Of a stretch of 64,000 nt of DNA, positions 49,002-57,884 are shown one piece after another; the stretch's first letter is position 1, and every line of letters starts with the position of its first letter. Source of the DNA: Amycolatopsis decaplanina DSM 44594 (GTDB lineage Bacteria; Actinomycetota; Actinomycetes; Mycobacteriales; Pseudonocardiaceae); the NCBI RefSeq assembly GCF_000342005.1, contig NZ_AOHO01000048.1:62001-126000 (forward strand). The letters are read 5' to 3'. Under the pieces are notes generated by a model that worked only from the letters and a program-made list of their open reading frames with translations, was not told the origin of the DNA and made no database searches. Made by a program: the position numbers and the translations under genes.

Positions 49002-50117
49002 TCAGCAGAGGGCGGCCATCACCGCGGGCATCGGCGGCTTCGGCACCCGCTTCCCGCCGCGCGATTCCGCGGCGAGGTCGTACACGTTCAGCGCCAGCAC
49101 GATCTGCTTCGCGCCGTCCGCGGTGCTCATCGAGACGCTGTAGAACCCCGGCCCGGCACCGGTGTTGCCCCAAACCGTCTTCGTGCCACCCGCGCAAGGC
49201 AGGTTGAGCGTCTCGACGCCGGCGCCGTACGCGCCCAACTCGCTGTACGGCACCAGTCGCTTGAGTTCCGCCTGTTGCGCGGGTTCCAGGAGTCGTCCCG
49301 CCAGCAACGCGCGGTGGAACGTCGCGAGCTCGTCGACGGTCGAGACCATCGCGCCCGCGGTCCAGTCGTACGACGGGCTGAACACGGTCATGTCCTGCGC
49401 GCTCATGTCGTAGCCGTGCAGATGCGGACCGCGCAGGAACGGTGACCACAGCGGGAAATACGTCCGGCCGAGACCGAGCGGATCGAGGATCCGCCGCTGG
49501 ATCTCCTCGCGGACGTCGTTGCGGGTGACCTTCTCGATCACCTTGCCCAGCAACAGGTATCCGGTGTTCGAGTACTTCACGTCGGTGCCCGGCGCGAACG
49601 AGGGCGGATCGACGAGCGATCGCCGGATCACCTCGGACGGAGTGATGATGTGCGCCCGGTTCCCCTGGACGAGGTACGGGTCGAAGAAGTGCGGATCCAG
49701 CGGGTCGTGCAAACCGCTGGTGTGGTTCAGCAGCATGCGCAGCGTGATCTTCTCCGGTTCGTAGCCCGGTCCGCGCACGGCACCGGGCAGCCGCCGCTCG
49801 ATCGGATCGTCGAGCGAAAGCGCGCCTTCGCCCGCCAACTGCAGGACCACGGTGGCGACGAAGGCCTTGGTGTTGCTGGCGATCCGGAACCGGTGGTGAG
49901 GCCCCGCGGGTTCGTGGGTGACCGGGTTCGCGTACCCGGCGCCGAAGCGCGAGACCGCCTCACCGTTCCGGACCTGGACGACCGCTCCCGGAAAACCCCC
50001 TTTGGCGACCAGGTCGCCGACCGCCGCGCGCACCGGGTCCCCGGTCGCGGCCGCCGTCCCGCTCGCCAGCAGGACCCCCGCCAGCACCCCCGCCGCGAGT
50101 TTCCCCGATCCGCGCAT
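49002..50117 (-). CDS. Secreted serine hydrolase (beta-lactamase/DD-peptidase family S12)
   Basis: The product is 371 aa. A signal peptide (MRGSGKLAAGVLAGVLLASG ending TAAATG) leads into a class C beta-lactamase fold. The catalytic Ser and Lys are in SNTK (FRIASNTKAF) and the Tyr motif is YSNTGY. The third motif region is WGNTGAGPGFYS, where H/K-T-G would be expected. It is likely a D-Ala-D-Ala carboxypeptidase or esterase working on cell-wall peptides or small esters outside the cell. ATG 50117 has GGGGGAGG upstream; a longer in-frame version is rejected. Its stop abuts a palindromic element. Confidence 0.88.
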   Translation of the reverse strand: MRGSGKLAAGVLAGVLLASGTAAATGDPVRAAVGDLVAKGGFPGAVVQVRNGEAVSRFGAGYANPVTHEPAGPHHRFRIASNTKAFVATVVLQLAGEGALSLDDPIERRLPGAVRGPGYEPEKITLRMLLNHTSGLHDPLDPHFFDPYLVQGNRAHIITPSEVIRRSLVDPPSFAPGTDVKYSNTGYLLLGKVIEKVTRNDVREEIQRRILDPLGLGRTYFPLWSPFLRGPHLHGYDMSAQDMTVFSPSYDWTAGAMVSTVDELATFHRALLAGRLLEPAQQAELKRLVPYSELGAYGAGVETLNLPCAGGTKTVWGNTGAGPGFYSVSMSTADGAKQIVLALNVYDLAAESRGGKRVPKPPMPAVMAALC

Positions 50118-50286
50118 TGTGTTCCTCCCCCGGAAGCGATTGCCTGCCCACAGTCTTTCCCGTGTGACGGGGAGCGACCATGGGGACGACACCCCGGTCT
50201 TGGGTAGGGTCGGCCCCACCCTCGGTTGTCACAACTCAACGGAAAGTGGGGAGCAGGCCTTGCACCCGGTTGGTCGAGCGCAGAGC

Positions 50287-51582
50287 ATGGACGCCGTGTC
50301 CGGGCTCGAGATCGCGCAGATCATCCCTTGGGGTGTGGCGTTGCTGCTCGCGATCCTCGTCGTCGTCCTGCTGATCAAGCTGCGGCGTCCCGCGAGCATC
50401 GTGGAGAACGCGGTGCTGCAGGCCGTCCACCGGATGTCGAAGGCGACACCGGATCTCCGCGAGGGACTGGACGAACAGGTCGCGGACAAGATCACCAGCC
50501 AGCTGCTGGAGATGCTCGACTGCGTCGCCGTCGGCATCACCGACAGCGAAGGCACGCTGCTGTCCTGGGACGGCGAGGCCAACGACCACTACGTCGACCT
50601 CGTCGACGCCATCGGCAACGCGATCCGCAAGCACCGCCGCGAGGTCGTCGCGCACGACAAGATGCCGTGCAACCACCGCGGCACCTGCCGGATGCGGACA
50701 GCGGTGATCGTGCCGCTGATCGTCGAGGGCGAGACCGAGGCCGCGCTGCTGGTCGTCGGGCGCACGCGCGGGCGGCTGGTGCAGATGGCCGACGCGGTCG
50801 CGCAGTTCGTCTGCACCCAGTTCGAGCTGGCGCGCCTGGACGAATCGAAGAACCAGCTCCAGCAGGCGGAGATCAAGGCGTTGCGCGCGCAGATCTCGCC
50901 GCACTTCGTCTACAACGCGCTCAACACCATCTCGTCGCTGATCCGGACGGACCCGGAGGAAGCGCGAGAGCTGCTTCAGGACTTCGCGGACTTCACGCGC
51001 TACTCGTTCCGGACGTCGGGCATGTTCATCTCGCTCGCCGAGGAACTGCGGAACATCGACCGGTATCTGACCATCGAGAACGCTCGCTTCGGCGGACGGC
51101 TCGAAGTGCGGATGAAGATCGCGCCCGAGGTGCTTTCGGTGGTCGTCCCGTTCCTGATCATCCAGCCGCTGGTGGAGAACGCCGTCAAACACGGTCTGGC
51201 GTCGAAGCCTTCCGGAGGATGCGTCACGGTGATCGCCGAGGACTACGGCGCCGAAGCGCTGATCAGTGTCGAGGACGACGGCATCGGCATGGAGCCCGCC
51301 AAGCTCGCGGACCTCCGCAGCCAGCACCGCACGGGCGCGCACGTCGGCCTCGGCAACATCAACCAGCGGATGCAGCAGGTGTTCGGCCGCGACTACGCGC
51401 TCATGGTCGAAACGGCGCCCGGCGCCGGTATGAAGGTGACCCTGCGGGTGCCGAAGTTCATGCCCGGCGTGCGGCCGAACCTGCCGGACTTCTCCGCCGA
51501 CAGCGCGGCCGTCCCACCTCAGGGCGGTCCGAACGAGGCCAGTGGGGTGAGCGGTTCGCGCAGCGGCGTGCTGCCGTCCTGA
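50287..51582 (+). CDS. LytS-type sensor histidine kinase with GAF domain
   Basis: The product is 431 aa. One N-terminal membrane helix (IPWGVALLLAILVVVLLIKL) is followed by a GAF-like domain with Cys residues (residues about 60-185, containing KMPCNHRGTCRM). Then comes the His_kinase box ALRAQISPHFVYNALNTISSLIR and the ATPase with LVENAVKHGL and DDGIGME. LytS/BtsS/YpdA-type kinases pair with LytTR regulators; one is encoded at 54169. The CNHRGTC cysteines may form a redox or metal site. An in-frame TTG at 50260 has a much better ribosome site (GGGGAG, 6 nt) and would add nine residues, so the start is uncertain. Confidence 0.82.
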   Translation: MDAVSGLEIAQIIPWGVALLLAILVVVLLIKLRRPASIVENAVLQAVHRMSKATPDLREGLDEQVADKITSQLLEMLDCVAVGITDSEGTLLSWDGEANDHYVDLVDAIGNAIRKHRREVVAHDKMPCNHRGTCRMRTAVIVPLIVEGETEAALLVVGRTRGRLVQMADAVAQFVCTQFELARLDESKNQLQQAEIKALRAQISPHFVYNALNTISSLIRTDPEEARELLQDFADFTRYSFRTSGMFISLAEELRNIDRYLTIENARFGGRLEVRMKIAPEVLSVVVPFLIIQPLVENAVKHGLASKPSGGCVTVIAEDYGAEALISVEDDGIGMEPAKLADLRSQHRTGAHVGLGNINQRMQQVFGRDYALMVETAPGAGMKVTLRVPKFMPGVRPNLPDFSADSAAVPPQGGPNEASGVSGSRSGVLPS

Positions 51583-51589
51583 ACGTCGG

Positions 51590-51595
51590 TAACCT
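51590..51595 (+). promoter_or_regulatory. Possible -10 (TAACCT) before the S49 peptidase gene
   Basis: TAACCT, 6 nt, then ATG 51602. The intervening GGGAG is too close to the ATG to be a normal ribosome site, so a leaderless start is possible. Confidence 0.3.
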
Positions 51596-51601
51596 GGGAG
51601 T

Positions 51602-52447
51602 ATGAGCGTTGCGGACAAGCTGACCTCCCGTTTACCCATGATCGGCGACCGGGGTGAACGCAAGGACATCGTCGCCGTGGTCAAGCTGCACGGGGTGATC
51701 ACGCCGACCCCCTCACCCTTGGCCAGGGGGTCGATCAACCTCACCGCCGTCGAATCGGCGCTGACCCGCGCGTTCGCGCACGAGCGGCTGAAGGCCGTCG
51801 CGCTGCAGATCAACTCCCCCGGCGGGGCGCCGACGCAGTCGGGTCTGGTCGCCGAGCGGATCCGCCAGCTCGCCGACGAGAAGAACGTGCCGGTGCTGGC
51901 GTTCGCCGAGGACGTCGCCGCGTCCGGCGGGTACTGGCTGGCCTGCGCGGCCGACGAGATCTACGCGCACCGGACGTCGATGGTCGGCTCCATCGGTGTG
52001 ATCAGCGGCGGATTCGGGTTCACCGGCCTGCTGGAGCGGTTCGGCATCGAGCGGCGGCTGCACACCGCGGGGGCGAACAAGTCACGGCTCGACCCGTTCA
52101 GCCCGGAGAAGCCGGAAGACGTCGAGTGGCTGAAGAAGATGCACGGCCAGCTCCACGAACTGTTCGTCGACTGGGTCACCGAACGCCGGGGGGACCGGCT
52201 GTCCGGCTCCGACGACCTGTTCACCGGAGACGTCTGGCTGGGTGCCCGCGCGGTCGAACTCGGCCTGATCGACGGCGTCGGCAGCCTCCGCCAGGTGATC
52301 ACCGAGCGGTACCCGGACGCCGAGATCGCGGTCGCCGAACCGAAGAAGCCGCTGCTGGCGCGGCTCGGGATCGGCGCCCCCGCCGCGGCGAGCGCGCTGC
52401 TGGACGCAGTGCAGCACAAGGCCGCTTGGAGCCGCTTCGGCCTCTGA
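51602..52447 (+). CDS. S49-family signal-peptide-peptidase-like serine protease
   Basis: The product is 281 aa. The core is a short SppA/SohB-like domain. Ser108 in EDVAASGGYW is the expected nucleophile and Lys160 in AGANKSRLDPF the general base; NSPGGAPTQSG is the conserved oxyanion-side loop. There is no membrane anchor, so it is the short cytoplasmic type of S49 peptidase. Codon 11 is TTA, a rare leucine codon. It follows the LytS kinase by 20 bp, but the functional link is unclear; it may simply be co-transcribed. Confidence 0.88.
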   Translation: MSVADKLTSRLPMIGDRGERKDIVAVVKLHGVITPTPSPLARGSINLTAVESALTRAFAHERLKAVALQINSPGGAPTQSGLVAERIRQLADEKNVPVLAFAEDVAASGGYWLACAADEIYAHRTSMVGSIGVISGGFGFTGLLERFGIERRLHTAGANKSRLDPFSPEKPEDVEWLKKMHGQLHELFVDWVTERRGDRLSGSDDLFTGDVWLGARAVELGLIDGVGSLRQVITERYPDAEIAVAEPKKPLLARLGIGAPAAASALLDAVQHKAAWSRFGL

Positions 52448-52537
52448 CCCGCATGAGATGAGCGGCCCGGTCTTCGCGGATCGGGCCGTTCTTCGCGTTC
52501 GGGCTCGGACTGATTCACCCGAACGGTGGTAGGCGTA

Positions 52538-52553
52538 AGTGGTTCAGACCAGG
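52538..52553 (+). promoter_or_regulatory. DasR (dre)-like operator before the GH16 gene
   Basis: AGTGGTTCAGACCAGG keeps the two half-sites of the DasR consensus AGTGGTCTAGACCACT, with four differences (two central, two at the 3' end). It lies about 70 bp before the GH16 start. Confidence 0.45.
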
Positions 52554-52573
52554 TCTCATATCGGACATACCGC

Positions 52574-52594
52574 TTTGTTGTGAACGGCAACAAA
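52574..52594. promoter_or_regulatory. Inverted repeat TTTGTTG-N7-CAACAAA
   Basis: The perfect 7-bp arms lie 27 bp before the GH16 start codon, between the putative dre site and the ribosome site GAGGAGG. It may be a second operator or an RNA stem in the leader. Confidence 0.5.
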
Positions 52595-52621
52595 CCTCGA
52601 CAGCGTTGACGAGGAGGTCCG

Positions 52622-54034
52622 ATGTCCGTTACTTCTCCCCATACGAGCCGCCGGAGTCGCTGGAAGATCGCGCTCGGTTCGGCGCTCGGCGCGGCTTTGA
52701 TCGCGGTCCCGCTCACGATCCCCGCTTCCGCCGCCGTCCCACCGCCGCCGTCGGGCTGGACCACCGTGTTCACCGACGACTTCACCGGCGCCGCGGGTTC
52801 GCTCCCGTCGAGCGCGAACTGGATCATCGACACCGGCCACGCGTATCCCGGTGGCCCGGCCAACTGGGGCACCGGCGAGATCCAGAACTACACGGCGAAT
52901 CCCGCCAACCTGGCCCAGGACGGGGCCGGAAACCTGCGGATCACGCCTTTGCGTGACGGCGCCGGCAACTGGACCTCGGCGCGGATCGAAACGCAGCGCA
53001 CGAACTTCAAACCGCCCGCGGGCGGCGCGCTGCGGATCGAAGGCCGCATCCAGATGCCGAACGTCACCGGCGCGGCGGCGCTCGGCTACTGGCCCGCGTT
53101 CTGGGCGCTGGGCTCGCCGTATCGCGGCAACTACTGGAACTGGCCCGCCGTGGGCGAGTTCGACATCATGGAGAACGTCAACGGGATCAACACGGTCTGG
53201 GGCGTGCTGCACTGCGGCGTCAACCCCGGCGGCCCGTGCGACGAGACCACCGGCCTCGTCGGCAGTCGCACCTGTCCGGGCGCGAGCTGCCAGAGCGCGT
53301 TCCACACCTACACCTTCGAATGGGACACGAGCGTCAGCCCCAACGTGTTCCGCTGGCTGGTGGACGGACAGCAGTTCCATTCGGTCGGCCAGAACCAGGT
53401 CGACGCCACGACGTGGGCGAACATGACGAACCACGCGGGCTACTTCGTGCTGCTGAACGTCGCCATTGGCGGCGCGTTCCCGAACAACAACTCCGGCACC
53501 ACGGCCCCGGGACCCGGGATCGTGCCAGGGCATCCGATGCTCGTCGACTACGTCACCGTCCTGACCCGAGGCGGCGGCACGACACCCACCACGCCGACGA
53601 CGACCACGGCAAGTCCCGGCGGTGGCAGCGCGTACGGCACGATCCAGGCGGAGTCGTACGGCCAGGCGGCCGGGATCGCCAAACAGGCCACGTCCGATTC
53701 GGGCGGCGGCCAGAACATCGGCCCCGCGGGCAACGGGGATTGGGCGCTGTACCCAGGCATCGACTTCGGGACGCAGACCGGCAGACAGTTCCAGGCGCGC
53801 GTCGCGTCCGGAGCGGCGGGTGGCGTGAGCGGCCTCGTCGAAGTCCGGCTCGACAGCCGGTCGAACCCGCCCGTCGGCAGCTTCGCCGTCGCGAACACCG
53901 GAGGCTGGCAGAGCTGGCGGACCATCCCGGCGAACATCAGCGGCGTCACCGGGAAGCACGACGTCTATTTGACCTTCACGAGCGGACAGCCCGCCGATTT
54001 CGTGAGCGTCAACTGGTTCACCTTCACCTCGTGA
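52622..54034 (+). CDS. Secreted GH16 endo-beta-1,3-glucanase-like enzyme with C-terminal CBM6
   Basis: The product is 470 aa. A signal peptide ends at PASA about residue 37. The GH16 jelly roll spans about residues 45-315; the catalytic motif is GEFDIMENVNG, in which EFDIME carries nucleophile and acid/base Glu. A Thr/Pro linker (TTPTTPTTTTASPGGGSA) leads to a CBM6 of about 130 residues (IQAESYGQAAGIAKQATSDSG ... VSVNWFTF). It should cleave beta-1,3- or mixed-linkage glucans of fungal or plant origin outside the cell. The upstream dre-like site suggests control by amino-sugar status. Confidence 0.92.
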   Translation: MSVTSPHTSRRSRWKIALGSALGAALIAVPLTIPASAAVPPPPSGWTTVFTDDFTGAAGSLPSSANWIIDTGHAYPGGPANWGTGEIQNYTANPANLAQDGAGNLRITPLRDGAGNWTSARIETQRTNFKPPAGGALRIEGRIQMPNVTGAAALGYWPAFWALGSPYRGNYWNWPAVGEFDIMENVNGINTVWGVLHCGVNPGGPCDETTGLVGSRTCPGASCQSAFHTYTFEWDTSVSPNVFRWLVDGQQFHSVGQNQVDATTWANMTNHAGYFVLLNVAIGGAFPNNNSGTTAPGPGIVPGHPMLVDYVTVLTRGGGTTPTTPTTTTASPGGGSAYGTIQAESYGQAAGIAKQATSDSGGGQNIGPAGNGDWALYPGIDFGTQTGRQFQARVASGAAGGVSGLVEVRLDSRSNPPVGSFAVANTGGWQSWRTIPANISGVTGKHDVYLTFTSGQPADFVSVNWFTFTS

Positions 54035-54168
54035 AGGGATAGGTGTGGCACGGCGAGGCGGTTCGTGCCACCGGAAAAGATGACGGCACCGGCCACCCCA
54101 GGCGCGGGGGTGCCGGTGCCGTCCTTTCGTTCGACTTTCGTGAAGCGGGCTGGACAAGGAACCCGGCA

Positions 54169-55014
54169 ATGGGCAGGATGCGTCTCACTGTGAGTGCTCA
54201 CGATGACACCCGAAAGCTCATCGTCCTGGCGGTGGACGATGAGCCCAAAGGGCTAGACGAACTCGTCCACTGTCTCCGGAACAGCCCGCACGTCGCCCTG
54301 GTCTACCCGGCGATAGACGCTTCGGAGGCGCTGCGCCTGCTGTCCGCGGACGATCCGAGGCTGGCCGACCGCAAGGCCCGCGGCCTGCCGATCGTGGACG
54401 CGGTGTTCGCCGACATCGACATGCCCGGTCTGTCCGGGATGGAGATGTCCCGCGTGTTCGCCGCGCTGCGCCCGTCGCCGGCGCTGGTGTTCGTCACCGG
54501 CCACGCGGAAGAAGCGGTCAACGCCTTCGACCTCGGCGCGCTCGACTACGTGCTCAAGCCGTACCAGCAGGATCGTCTCGACCGCGCGATCACCCGCGTG
54601 ATCGACAAGCTCGCCGCCAGCGCCGCGCCGCAGTACCGCCAGGAAGGCGGCCTAGGGCAGGTCAAGAACGACGACGAGGTCATCCCCGTCGAGCTCGCGG
54701 GCACCACGAAGCTCATCCCGCGGTCTTCGGTCCGCTGGGTCGAGGCGCAGGGCGACTACGCCCGGCTGTTCACCACCGACGGCAGTCACCTGGTCCGCAT
54801 CCCGCTCGCCCAACTCGAAGAACGCTGGGAGAAGGCGGGTTTCGTCCGCATCCACAGGTCGTTCCTGGTCTCGCTGCCGCTGATCACCGAACTGCGCATG
54901 GGGCAGGGCGGCTATCAGGTCGTGATCGGTAACGAGGAGAAGGTGCTGCCGGTGAGCCGCCGTCACACGCGCGCCCTCAAGGACAGGCTGGTCGGCGCGA
55001 ACCGGTCGACGTGA
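54169..55014 (+). CDS. LytTR-family response regulator
   Basis: The product is 281 aa. The receiver domain (residues about 17-145) has acidic residues VDDEP, phospho-acceptor Asp in FADIDMPG and the conserved Lys in LKPY. The LytTR DNA-binding domain follows (residues about 175-275: SVRWVEAQGDYARLFTTDG, FVRIHRSFLVSL). It is the natural partner of the LytS-type kinase at 50287, although two genes intervene. ATG 54169 is chosen because AAGGAA lies 7 nt upstream; ATG 54178 and GTG 54190 are alternatives. The next gene starts 4 bp before its stop. Confidence 0.85.
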   Translation: MGRMRLTVSAHDDTRKLIVLAVDDEPKGLDELVHCLRNSPHVALVYPAIDASEALRLLSADDPRLADRKARGLPIVDAVFADIDMPGLSGMEMSRVFAALRPSPALVFVTGHAEEAVNAFDLGALDYVLKPYQQDRLDRAITRVIDKLAASAAPQYRQEGGLGQVKNDDEVIPVELAGTTKLIPRSSVRWVEAQGDYARLFTTDGSHLVRIPLAQLEERWEKAGFVRIHRSFLVSLPLITELRMGQGGYQVVIGNEEKVLPVSRRHTRALKDRLVGANRST

Positions 55015-55535
55015 CGGACGACTATTACCGCCGGGTCAACGGCGTTCGCGAACCGGACCCGACGCTGGGCAAGGGCAGGAACAGGAAACCGGCGGTACCG
55101 GAGGGCGCCGCGGTCGAGCCCGTGCCGGGCGCGCCGTCCGGTCCGAAGCACGAGCAGGCCAAACCCGAACAGCACGCGAAACCCAAGCGGCAGCGGGTGA
55201 TCCTCGCCGATCGGCGGCAGGCGACCAGCAGCCTGCGGGCCAGGGTCGAACTCGAAGAACAGACCAGCTGGGGCAAGCTCCTGGTCAAGGATCTGGTGAA
55301 GATCCAGCTGCGGACGGCCTCCCTGCTGGCGCTGCTGGTGATGGTCACGCTGTGTTCGCTTCCGGTGCTCTTCTACCTGATCCCGTCATTCGGACGGGTG
55401 GCCGTCGTGGGCATTCCGTTGCCCTGGTTGATCCTCGGGGTGGCGCCTTTTCCGTTCCTGTTCGGCATCGGCCTCTGGTACAACCGGCTCGCCGAACGTC
55501 ATGAACGCGACTTCGTCGACATGATCGAGAACTGA
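55011..55535 (+). CDS. Two-helix membrane protein coupled to the LytTR regulator
   Basis: The product is 174 aa. A long basic, Pro-rich cytoplasmic N-terminus (about 85 residues) is followed by two membrane helices (LLALLVMVTLCSLPVLFYLI and IPLPWLILGVAPFPFLFGIGLWY), ending NRLAERHERDFVDMIEN. The helix pair and tail resemble DUF485 (compare VRYANRELDPLADKI of the 57540 product), so it may be a DUF485-like partner for the symporter that follows. GTG 55011 overlaps the regulator stop (GTGA), so they are co-translated. Confidence 0.75.
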   Translation: MTDDYYRRVNGVREPDPTLGKGRNRKPAVPEGAAVEPVPGAPSGPKHEQAKPEQHAKPKRQRVILADRRQATSSLRARVELEEQTSWGKLLVKDLVKIQLRTASLLALLVMVTLCSLPVLFYLIPSFGRVAVVGIPLPWLILGVAPFPFLFGIGLWYNRLAERHERDFVDMIEN

Positions 55536-55608
55536 TTGCGGAGCCGCACGGAGAGCCTTCGCCGCGCCCTGGCAGCGCGTTTTCGTCAGCGCGCGATTAA
55601 ATGACACC

Positions 55609-57399
55609 GTGCAGCTGAATCCGTGGGCCATGGCCGGCATCGTGCTGGTAGCGGTGCTGACCTTCTACCTGGGGCACCGCTCCTCGCGGTCGGCCGTCAG
55701 CACGCACGATTTCCTCGTCGCCCGGCGCACCGTGCGCTCCCGGCGCAACGCCGCCGCGATCTCCGGTGAGTACCTGTCCGCCGCGTCGTTCTTGGGCGTC
55801 GCCGGCATCGTGCTCAAGGACGGCGCCGACGCGCTGTGGTTCCCGATCGGCTTCACCGCGGGCTATCTCGCGCTGATGCTGTTCGTCGCCGCGCCGCTGC
55901 GGCGGTCCGGCGCGTACACGCTGCCGGACTTCGTCGAGATGCGGCTGGGTTCGACGATGCTGCGCCGGGTCTCGACGGCGTTCGTGGTGTTCATCGGGAT
56001 CCTCTACATGGTCCCGCAGCTGCAGGGCGCCGGCCTGACACTGGCGACCATCCTGCCGGTGCCCGCGTGGGCGGGCGCGATCCTGGTGACCTGTGTGGTC
56101 GGGTTCAACGTGATCGCGGGCGGGATGCGCGCCATCACCGTCGTCCAGGCCTTCCAGTACTGGCTGAAACTGTTCTCCATCGCGGTGCCGGCGTTCATCC
56201 TGTGCATCGTGTTCCTCGGTTCCGGCGGGCCGGGCAGCGCACGTCCGCTGGGGCAGCCCGCCCCGCCGACGTTCCCCGAGAACACCACGGTGTCGGTGCA
56301 GGCCGACGTCACGCTGAAGGTCACCTCGGTGACCGTGCTCGAGGCCTACGGTCAGGTGGAAGGCGCGCGCGCCAACGGTTTCGCGGTGTGGACGCCGGAG
56401 GCCGGGCACAAGGTCGCCAAGGGCACGACGCTGAAGTTCACCGCCGGGACCCCGGTGCCGGTGGTCAGCGACGCGCCCGCGTCCAATGGCGACTGGCTCC
56501 GGCCGGGTTCGGGCAGTCTCACGGATCTGCTGCAGGTCTACTCGCTGATCCTCGCGACCTTCCTCGGCACCATGGGCCTGCCGCACGTCCTGGTCCGCTT
56601 CTACACCAACCCCGACGGGAAGGCCGCGCGCCGCACGACGGTGCACGTCCTGCTGCTGCTCGGGCTGTTCTACCTGTTCCCGACGCTGCTGGGCGCGCTG
56701 TCCCGGATGTACGTCCCGGAGCTGCTGGTGACCGGGAAGACCGACGCCGCCATCCTCTTGCTGCCGTCCGCGGTCCTCCCCGGGTTCTGGGGTCAGCTCC
56801 TCGGCGCGGTGACGGCGGCAGGCGCCTTCGCCGCGTTCCTGTCGAGTTCTTCCGGGCTGCTGGTGAGCGTGGCCGGGGTGGTGTCCACCGACGTCCTGCC
56901 CGGCCGCGTTCGCGATTTCCGGGTGGCGACGGCGATCGTCGCGGCCATCCCGTTCGGGCTGGCCCTTCTGCTGCCCGCGGACGACCTGTCGCTTTCGGTC
57001 GGGATGTCGTTCGCACTGGCCGCGTCGACGTTCAGCCCGCTGCTGCTGCTCGGGGTCTGGTGGCGCAAGCTCAGCTGGCCCGGCGCGCTGGCCGGGATGC
57101 TCGTCGGCGGCGGATTGGTGCTGACCGCGCTGGTGGTCAACATCGTCAGCAAGAACACAGGCGGCTGGGCGCCGTGGTTCTCGAACCAGCCCGCGCTGAT
57201 CACCGTGCCGGCGGCGTTCCTGACCACCTACGTGGTGAGCCGGGCGACCGGATACGGACGGCCGGACGACGTGCACGGCGTGATGCTGCGGTTGCACGCG
57301 CCCGATCCGCTCGGGTTCATGCGTGATCGTGCGGTCGCCCGGTTCGGGCAGGCCGAAGAGAAGACGCGGACCACCGGCAAAGGCCGCCACCGGAAGTAA
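55609..57399 (+). CDS. Sodium:solute symporter (ActP/MctC-like), first
   Basis: The product is 596 aa with about 13 membrane helices. It carries SSS-family motifs: AAAISGEYLSAASFLGVAGIVLKDGADALWF near the N-terminus, GGMRAITVVQAFQYWLKL, and GTMGLPHVLVRFYTNPDGKAARR. It resembles cation/acetate or monocarboxylate symporters. An insertion of about 100 residues between helices 6 and 7 (GSARPLGQPAPPTFPENTTV ... NGDWLRPGSG) is absent from the second copy at 57881 and is probably an external domain. GTG 55609 lies 6 nt after TTAAAT and lacks a ribosome site. It is under the likely control of the LytS/LytTR pair (inference). Confidence 0.88.
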   Translation: MQLNPWAMAGIVLVAVLTFYLGHRSSRSAVSTHDFLVARRTVRSRRNAAAISGEYLSAASFLGVAGIVLKDGADALWFPIGFTAGYLALMLFVAAPLRRSGAYTLPDFVEMRLGSTMLRRVSTAFVVFIGILYMVPQLQGAGLTLATILPVPAWAGAILVTCVVGFNVIAGGMRAITVVQAFQYWLKLFSIAVPAFILCIVFLGSGGPGSARPLGQPAPPTFPENTTVSVQADVTLKVTSVTVLEAYGQVEGARANGFAVWTPEAGHKVAKGTTLKFTAGTPVPVVSDAPASNGDWLRPGSGSLTDLLQVYSLILATFLGTMGLPHVLVRFYTNPDGKAARRTTVHVLLLLGLFYLFPTLLGALSRMYVPELLVTGKTDAAILLLPSAVLPGFWGQLLGAVTAAGAFAAFLSSSSGLLVSVAGVVSTDVLPGRVRDFRVATAIVAAIPFGLALLLPADDLSLSVGMSFALAASTFSPLLLLGVWWRKLSWPGALAGMLVGGGLVLTALVVNIVSKNTGGWAPWFSNQPALITVPAAFLTTYVVSRATGYGRPDDVHGVMLRLHAPDPLGFMRDRAVARFGQAEEKTRTTGKGRHRK

Positions 57400-57539
57400 A
57401 ATCACCCTTTCGGGTCATGATCGTCTACCCAGAGTCTTACCGTTCACTCAAATGGATTGCCCCTATCGCGCCCCGTGAGGGGCATGATCTTTCGTGACAA
57501 CGAAGTTTCGGAATGGTCGCGGAAGGTGGGAGGTCCGAC

Positions 57540-57884
57540 GTGAGCGATACCGATCAAGGCCCCGGGTCCGATCCGGAATCCGATTGGGAAAAGGTCCAGA
57601 CGAGTCCGGAATTCACCGAGCTGCGACGACGGCTCCGGGCATTCGTTTTCCCCGTCTCGGCCCTGTTCCTCCTCTGGTATCTGCTCTACGTGCTTCTCGC
57701 CGACTACGCGACCGGGTTCATGAGCACCAAGCTCTCCGGCAACATCACCGTCGGCCTGGTCTTCGGCCTGCTGCAGTTCGTGTCCACCTTCGTGATCACC
57801 GGCCTCTATGTCCGGTACGCGAACCGGGAACTCGATCCGCTCGCGGACAAGATCCGGCACGAGATCGAGGGGACCGAACGGTGA
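57540..57884 (+). CDS. DUF485-family membrane protein (symporter partner)
   Basis: The product is 114 aa. After a short acidic N-terminus it has the DUF485 helix pair (VFPVSALFLLWYLLYVLLADYATGFMS; ITVGLVFGLLQFVSTFVITGLYV), then YANRELDPLADKIRHEIEG. DUF485 proteins are almost always encoded just before ActP-type symporters and are thought to be accessory subunits. GTG 57540 has GGAGG 6 nt upstream. The stop overlaps the next start codon (GTGA). Confidence 0.9.
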   Translation: MSDTDQGPGSDPESDWEKVQTSPEFTELRRRLRAFVFPVSALFLLWYLLYVLLADYATGFMSTKLSGNITVGLVFGLLQFVSTFVITGLYVRYANRELDPLADKIRHEIEGTER

